Part shown: positions 13,176 through 17,266 of the stretch, in pieces
Position numbering within the stretch: position 1 is the first letter of the stretch
Layout of the letters: each line of letters begins with the position of its first letter
Assembly: GCA_016204905.1 (NCBI GenBank)
Contig: JACQJU010000101.1
Coordinates: 1-17,266 of the forward strand
Direction of reading: 5' to 3'
Length of the DNA stretch: 17,266 bases
DNA from: Candidatus Gottesmanbacteria bacterium
GTDB taxonomy: Bacteria > Patescibacteriota > Microgenomatia > 2-02-FULL-39-11
Translations under genes and position numbers: made by a program
The notes under the pieces: model-generated
Databases searched by the model: none
Told to the model about the DNA's origin: nothing
Seen by the model: only the letters and a program-made list of their open reading frames with translations

Positions 13176-13848
13176 AGGCTTATTTCATGGCTTTTCCACG
13201 ATCAGTGATGGAAATTTTAAGACCTTGGAACAAAAAGCAGTTACTTCTTTGGGTTTTGCTAATAAAAGTTTAATATTGGCAGAGCAGGTTCACGGTAATA
13301 AAATAGGAATTGTATCCAATAATGTCAGTGAAACATTAAAAGATGTCGACGGCCTGGTAACAAAGATTAAAGGATTAATTTTAGGTATCAAAGCTGCCGA
13401 TTGTCTACCGATAATTTTATATGAACCGATGAGTGAAATTATTGGCATAGCACATGCAGGCTGGAGAGGTACATTGGTCAATATTTCTCAGAATATAGTT
13501 ATATCTATGGAACAACTTGGCGCTAACAGAAAAAATATCATAGCAGTTTTAGGACCCCACATCAGGGATTGTTGCTATATCATTGACGAACAAAGAAAAA
13601 ATCTTTTTGAACAAAGATTAGCCTCGCAAGGGCTGCCCTTGCGAGGCTATTTGACTTCTAAGAATAATAAATTCTATTTAAGTTTAGCCAAAATTAATAT
13701 TGACCAATTAAAACGTGTGGGATTAAAAAAAACTAATATAGAGGAAATCCGCCTTTGTACTTATCACAGGCCGGAATTATTTTTTTCCTTTCGCAGGCAA
13801 GCAAAAGAGTCTGGTAGAATGTTAAACTTCTTATGTCTTTTGACCTAA
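13144..13848 (+). CDS. pgeF: Peptidoglycan editing factor PgeF (YfiH/LACC1 family), with in-frame hairpin insertion
   Basis: PgeF is a copper-containing cytoplasmic enzyme family; the E. coli protein removes wrongly incorporated L-Ser from UDP-MurNAc precursors, and relatives act on purine nucleosides. The 234-residue protein has the HGFST start, QVHG (H50), AADCLP (C87), HAGWRG (H104), and GPHIRDCCY (137-145), the His and Cys residues that form the metal site, followed by CTYHRPELFFSFRR and GRMLNF at the end. Between GPHIRDCCY and the C-terminal region, residues 159-169 (LASQGLPLRGY) are coded by a perfect 31-bp hairpin, probably an inserted element in a loop. The gene starts within the last codons of murE and overlaps the murC start by 16 nt. 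Lying between murE and murC fits a role in precursor quality control. Confidence 0.92.
   Translation: MIKSSNLNQFKGLFHGFSTISDGNFKTLEQKAVTSLGFANKSLILAEQVHGNKIGIVSNNVSETLKDVDGLVTKIKGLILGIKAADCLPIILYEPMSEIIGIAHAGWRGTLVNISQNIVISMEQLGANRKNIIAVLGPHIRDCCYIIDEQRKNLFEQRLASQGLPLRGYLTSKNNKFYLSLAKINIDQLKRVGLKKTNIEEIRLCTYHRPELFFSFRRQAKESGRMLNFLCLLT
13619..13649 (+). repeat. 31-bp perfect hairpin element inside pgeF
   Basis: Arms TAGCCTCGCAAGGG (13619-13632) and CCCTTGCGAGGCTA (13636-13649) are perfect 14-bp complements around the loop CTG. The element is GC-rich in an AT-rich gene, stays in frame, and codes for residues 159-169 in a variable part of the protein. Unlike the rsmH element, no clear flanking duplication is visible. 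Confidence 0.8.
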
Positions 13849-15272
13849 AAAAAATAAAAAAAGCCTATTTTGTGGGGATAAAAGGAGTAGGTATGACTGC
13901 GCTAGCTCTTTATCTCAATGACTTAGGTATCGAGGTCTTAGGATCGGATGTCAGCGAAGAATTTCAAACAGATAGTCTTTTAAGTGCAAGAAATATCCCA
14001 ATGCTGAAAGGTTTCAATCCAGCAAACCTACCCCCAAAGTTAGATTTAGTCGTTGTTACTGGTGCTCATGGAGGAGCTACCAATGTGGAAGCAAAAGAGG
14101 CAGTAAATAGGGGTATTCTTACATTTATGCACGGCCAAGCATTAGGTGAAGTGATGAAAAATTATATAGGAATATCCATCGCCGGCAGCCACGGGAAAAC
14201 AACAACAGCAGCAATAATAGCTACCATACTTTCTCATTCTCACACTTCACCATCATATGTTATTGGCGCAGCTGGAATTACCCCACTAGGAAGTCCCGGT
14301 AGGAGCGGCGCTGGTAGATACTTCATAGCGGAGGCAGATGAATATGCCACTTGCCCACTCACCATCCCCACACCTCGTTTTCTTTGGCAACGTCCCAAAG
14401 TTCTTGTGATAACCAATATTGAGTTTGATCATCCGGATGTCTACAAAGATGAGGAAGCGCTTATTGAAGCATTTTTAAAATTTACTTCCAAAGTCTCCAA
14501 AGATGGCCTTATTGTTTTGGGTATAGACAATCAAAATGTTCAGAAATTATCCGCGCAATTAGATAGAGATAGATATGTGACCTATGGCTTCTCGCCTCTT
14601 TCCGACTACCGCATACAAACGATCAGCCAGATAAATGGAAGTATTATATTTACAGTTGTCTATCGAAATCTGACCATCGCTAAATTCACACTCTCTATAC
14701 CAGGAGCTCATAATGTTCTCAACGCTACAGCCGCATTTATAGTCAGTCAGTTTTTGGGAATTAATCATGCCAATATACGCGATGCCCTGCCTACCTATAA
14801 AGGTACAAAAAGAAGATTTGAAAAAATCGCCCAAATCGGCGATACCCAACTTTTTGATGATTATGCCCACCATCCTACCGAAATACATGCCACAATAAAA
14901 GCCGCTAAAGAGTGGTTCCCAGGAAGAAAAATTGTTGTTATTTTCCAACCACACACTTATAGTCGAACCAAGGCACTTTTTCGCGATTTTGTGAGAGTAT
15001 TCCTTTCACTGCCAGCAACTGTTATATTAACTGATATTTTTCCCTCAGCCAGGGAAAAAATTGATCAGACAACGAGCTCAAAGAAGATTTACGAAGAAGT
15101 TATACCTTACAAGAAAGACATCTTTTACCTACCCAAACTAGAGCTTATCCAGAAATTCCTCCATAAAAATATAAAAGAAGGTGACGTCATCTTCACTATG
15201 GGAGCAGGAGATATCTATAGTTGGCATAAAGCTATTGAAAGAGTCTTAAGAGAAAGGTTTAAAATTCAGTAA
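13833..15272 (+). CDS. murC: UDP-N-acetylmuramate--L-alanine ligase MurC
   Basis: MurC joins the first amino acid, usually L-Ala, to UDP-MurNAc with ATP in the cytoplasm. The 479-residue protein is full length. It has the N-terminal Rossmann UDP-binding loop FVGIKGVGMTALA (13-25) with GSDVSE (38-42), the P-loop GSHGKTTT (118-125), EADEYATCPL, NIEFDHPDVY for metal binding, GAHNVLNATAA, KRRFEKIA, DDYAHHPTEI, FQPHTYSRTKAL, and TMGAGDIYSW close to the end. These are the MurC-specific forms of the Mur ligase motifs. The start overlaps the end of pgeF by 16 nt with no Shine-Dalgarno, so coupled translation is likely. A hairpin follows the stop codon. Confidence 0.96.
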   Translation: MSFDLKKIKKAYFVGIKGVGMTALALYLNDLGIEVLGSDVSEEFQTDSLLSARNIPMLKGFNPANLPPKLDLVVVTGAHGGATNVEAKEAVNRGILTFMHGQALGEVMKNYIGISIAGSHGKTTTAAIIATILSHSHTSPSYVIGAAGITPLGSPGRSGAGRYFIAEADEYATCPLTIPTPRFLWQRPKVLVITNIEFDHPDVYKDEEALIEAFLKFTSKVSKDGLIVLGIDNQNVQKLSAQLDRDRYVTYGFSPLSDYRIQTISQINGSIIFTVVYRNLTIAKFTLSIPGAHNVLNATAAFIVSQFLGINHANIRDALPTYKGTKRRFEKIAQIGDTQLFDDYAHHPTEIHATIKAAKEWFPGRKIVVIFQPHTYSRTKALFRDFVRVFLSLPATVILTDIFPSAREKIDQTTSSKKIYEEVIPYKKDIFYLPKLELIQKFLHKNIKEGDVIFTMGAGDIYSWHKAIERVLRERFKIQ

Positions 15273-15278
15273 TCACTA

Positions 15279-15307
15279 AAGGAGACTCCTATAAAAGGAG
15301 TCTCCTT
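15279..15307 (+). terminator. Hairpin between murC and murA, probable terminator
   Basis: Arms AAGGAGACTCCT (15279-15290) and AGGAGTCTCCTT (15296-15307) are perfect 12-bp complements around ATAAA, 7 nt after the murC stop. It would end the mraZ-murC transcript ahead of the murA promoter. There is no proper T run after the stem on the + strand, so it may instead be a processing or stabilising hairpin, or another palindromic element. Confidence 0.5.
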
Positions 15308-15337
15308 CTCAAATTGGAGTACCCATTGTTTTTCTGT

Positions 15338-15343
15338 TAAAAT
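15338..15343 (+). promoter_or_regulatory. -10 box of a near-leaderless murA promoter
   Basis: TAAAAT lies 8 nt before the murA ATG, with only a weak -35 (TTGGAG, 15314-15319, 18-nt spacing). Transcription would start near 15350, at or within two bases of the start codon. Confidence 0.5.
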
Positions 15344-15351
15344 TAAGCACT

Positions 15352-16677
15352 ATGGAGAACCTAAGTATAAAAGGCGGAATACCTCTGGAAGGAGTCGTCA
15401 GCGTTTCCGGAGCCAAAAATGTGGCTATGAAAGTGATCCTAGCCGGCCTTTTAACGGAAGAAAAATTGACTATCCATGGCGTACCAGATATTTCTTCTGT
15501 AACCGGCACGGCAGATATAGTCAGACCCTTAGGCGTGAATGTAGAATTTACCAACCATACTCTGTGTATTGATCCCTTGCATATTTCTGGTATTGAAGTT
15601 CCTCTTGATATTGGTAGTCATTATAGATCAGCAACTATGGTTTTAGGACCTCTTCTTCAAAGATTTGGTAAAGCAAAAGTACCCAATCCCGGTGGTTGCA
15701 GACTGGGTCAGCGCCCCATTGATAGACACATTGAGGCTATCGAAAAAATGGGAGCAAAAATCACTTACAATAGTAATGATGGCTATTTTTATGCCAAAGC
15801 TGATAAGCTTCATGGTACACACCATAAATTTAATAAAAACACCCACACTGGTACAGAAGCTATGATATTAGCAGCAGTATTAGCCGAAGGCGAAACAATT
15901 ATTGAAAATGCCGCATCAGAACCAGAAGTATATGATCTTGTCGCCCTTCTAAATCTTATGGGCGCTAACATACAAAGAGTAGCCGAAAGAAAGATAATCA
16001 TAAAAGGAGTAAAAAAACTACATGGGGCAGAATTTACAATCATGCCTGATAGAAATGAAGTTGTTACTTATGCGATTGCAGCTCTGGCTACCCAGGGAGA
16101 TATAATCATACGTGGAGCCCAAAGAGATAACTTAAAATCTTTCTTGCAAAAAGTTGACGAATCAGATGGTGGTTGGGAACCAATAGATAGCAACTCCACG
16201 AGATTTTATAGCAAAGGACCGTTAAAAAAAACCGACGTCATCACTAAACCACATCCGGGTTTCATGACAGATTGGCAAGCTCCCTGGGCACTACTGATGA
16301 CTCAAGCTCATGGTACTTCTACTATCCATGAAACAATATTTGAGGATAGATTTTCCTATGTTACCGAGCTAAAAAGGATGGGAGCTAAAATATCTTTTGA
16401 AAATATCATTGTAGATAATCCGGAAGATTTATATAATTTTAATTACAATAAGTATGAAGCCAAGCCTCAGGTGATAAAAATAAAAGGACCAACACCTTTA
16501 CACGAAGCTATACTCAAGATGTCCGATATTAGAGCGGGCGCAACTCTCATACTGGCAGCGCTTTGTGCCAAAGGCGAAAGTTATATCCATGGCCTAGATC
16601 ATATAGATCGTGGTTATGAAAAAATTGATGAAAGACTACAAAAATTAGGAGCAAATATTAAAAGATTAAAGGAGTAA
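15352..16677 (+). CDS. murA: UDP-N-acetylglucosamine 1-carboxyvinyltransferase MurA
   Basis: MurA transfers enolpyruvate from phosphoenolpyruvate to UDP-GlcNAc, the committed cytoplasmic step of peptidoglycan precursor synthesis. At 441 residues it is close to the usual length. The N-terminal SGAKNVAMK carries the conserved Lys (K22) and Asn. The catalytic loop reads PNPGGCRLGQRPID with the active-site Cys at residue 116, so the enzyme should be sensitive to fosfomycin, unlike Cys-to-Asp versions. The Asp in FMTDWQAP corresponds to the general base, and RAGATLILAAL is the typical C-terminal motif. The two inside-out alpha/beta domains of the EPSP synthase fold fit the sequence. The gene has its own promoter after the hairpin; its last codons provide AAAGGAG for the next gene. 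Confidence 0.97.
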   Translation: MENLSIKGGIPLEGVVSVSGAKNVAMKVILAGLLTEEKLTIHGVPDISSVTGTADIVRPLGVNVEFTNHTLCIDPLHISGIEVPLDIGSHYRSATMVLGPLLQRFGKAKVPNPGGCRLGQRPIDRHIEAIEKMGAKITYNSNDGYFYAKADKLHGTHHKFNKNTHTGTEAMILAAVLAEGETIIENAASEPEVYDLVALLNLMGANIQRVAERKIIIKGVKKLHGAEFTIMPDRNEVVTYAIAALATQGDIIIRGAQRDNLKSFLQKVDESDGGWEPIDSNSTRFYSKGPLKKTDVITKPHPGFMTDWQAPWALLMTQAHGTSTIHETIFEDRFSYVTELKRMGAKISFENIIVDNPEDLYNFNYNKYEAKPQVIKIKGPTPLHEAILKMSDIRAGATLILAALCAKGESYIHGLDHIDRGYEKIDERLQKLGANIKRLKE

Positions 16678-16678
16678 T

Positions 16679-17266
16679 ATGAAAGATATCCATGTCTTGA
16701 TACTCGCAGGAGGAGATTCGACTAGATTTTGGCCCCTAGGAGACAAGCTTTTTCTCAATTTTTTAGGCAAACCCATACTATTTTATCGTCTTAAACAATT
16801 GCAAAAATATGGATTTAGAAATATCACTGTTGTTTGTAGTGAAGTAAACGAAAATAACTTTTTAATTTTTAAGCATGCATATCCTGAATTTCAATTTGAA
16901 CTAGTTAAACAAGTCGATAAAAGAGGTATGGCCGGTGCTGTACTTTCGGCAGAACATTTAATAGATTCCAAAAGTGTTTTAATCATAAAACCTATCGACT
17001 TATTTGAAGATATATTGTTTGAAGAATTTAAAAGGCTTTTAGAAAAGAATAAACCCGAGCATATTTTGACAGGAGTGACTACTAATACTTATTTTCCTGG
17101 TGGCTATCTTGCGATAGAAAATGAACGCCTATTAAATATTGTTGAAAAACCCCACCCCGGCCAAGAGCCAAGTAATATAGTCAGAATAGTTTTTGATTAT
17201 TTTCAGGATATATCCATCTTTCTCAAATTTTTGAAAGAATCCAAAACAACAAAAGATGAATTATAC
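16679..17266 (+). CDS. Sugar nucleotidyltransferase (NTP_transferase family), 3'-partial
   Basis: The frame is open for 196 codons to the end of the window. It starts with the nucleotide-binding signature LILAGGDSTRFWPLGDK, where the usual GTRL is replaced by STRF, then GKPILFYRLKQLQKYGF, a KRGMAGAVLSA segment typical of sugar-nucleotide pyrophosphorylases, IIKPIDLFED in the place of the metal-binding strand, and NIVEKPHPG. It would make an NDP-sugar from a sugar 1-phosphate; the substrate is not clear. It has the variant signature and differs from the manC at 1051. AAAGGAG in the end of murA lies just ahead of the ATG (spacing 4 nt), and the gene follows murA by 1 nt, so it is translated from the murA transcript. 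Confidence 0.85.
   Translation, partial: MKDIHVLILAGGDSTRFWPLGDKLFLNFLGKPILFYRLKQLQKYGFRNITVVCSEVNENNFLIFKHAYPEFQFELVKQVDKRGMAGAVLSAEHLIDSKSVLIIKPIDLFEDILFEEFKRLLEKNKPEHILTGVTTNTYFPGGYLAIENERLLNIVEKPHPGQEPSNIVRIVFDYFQDISIFLKFLKESKTTKDELY

Overview
The window looks like a piece of a Candidate Phyla Radiation (Patescibacteria) genome, most likely a Microgenomates-type lineage. This is inferred from the AT-rich, tightly packed genes, a DUF4012 membrane protein beside envelope-sugar genes, shortened versions of conserved proteins (RecO, MurE), several promoters that sit almost on the start codon, and short palindromic elements inserted in frame into housekeeping genes. The standard bacterial code fits. 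No marker gene in the window fixes the lineage more precisely.

Region 1 (1-4764) is an envelope polysaccharide block on the + strand: a GT4 glycosyltransferase that enters from the left and is interrupted by an in-frame TGA, a mannose-1-phosphate guanylyltransferase, a polyprenyl-phosphate sugar phosphotransferase, and a large DUF4012 protein with its own promoter. Together they would make GDP-mannose, load a first sugar phosphate onto the lipid carrier and extend the glycan. Region 2 (4765-7104) holds recO, a glycyl-tRNA synthetase gene with its own promoter, and a small membrane-anchored protein starting at TTG.

Region 3 (about 7105-8550) is an island unlike its surroundings. Two unrecognised genes lie on the - strand, with higher GC and near-perfect Shine-Dalgarno sites. 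One encodes a small membrane protein whose gene is bracketed by a perfect 14-bp inverted repeat. A - strand terminator closes the pair. Upstream of them is a gene-free stretch with three palindromes, two of which share the core CGCACGTGCG inside unrelated but equally symmetric outer arms.

Region 4 (8518-16677) is a compact division and cell wall (dcw) cluster: mraZ, rsmH, an ftsL-like gene, a class B penicillin-binding protein, a murE-like ligase, pgeF and murC, then a hairpin and a separately promoted murA. Possible MraZ boxes lie ahead of mraZ. rsmH carries an in-frame 42-bp palindromic insertion flanked by 13-bp direct repeats, and pgeF carries an in-frame 31-bp perfect hairpin. The window ends inside a sugar nucleotidyltransferase gene. 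The steps run from UDP-GlcNAc (MurA) through MurC, MurE and quality control by PgeF to crosslinking by the PBP. MurB, MurD, MurF, MraY, MurG and FtsW are not in this window.
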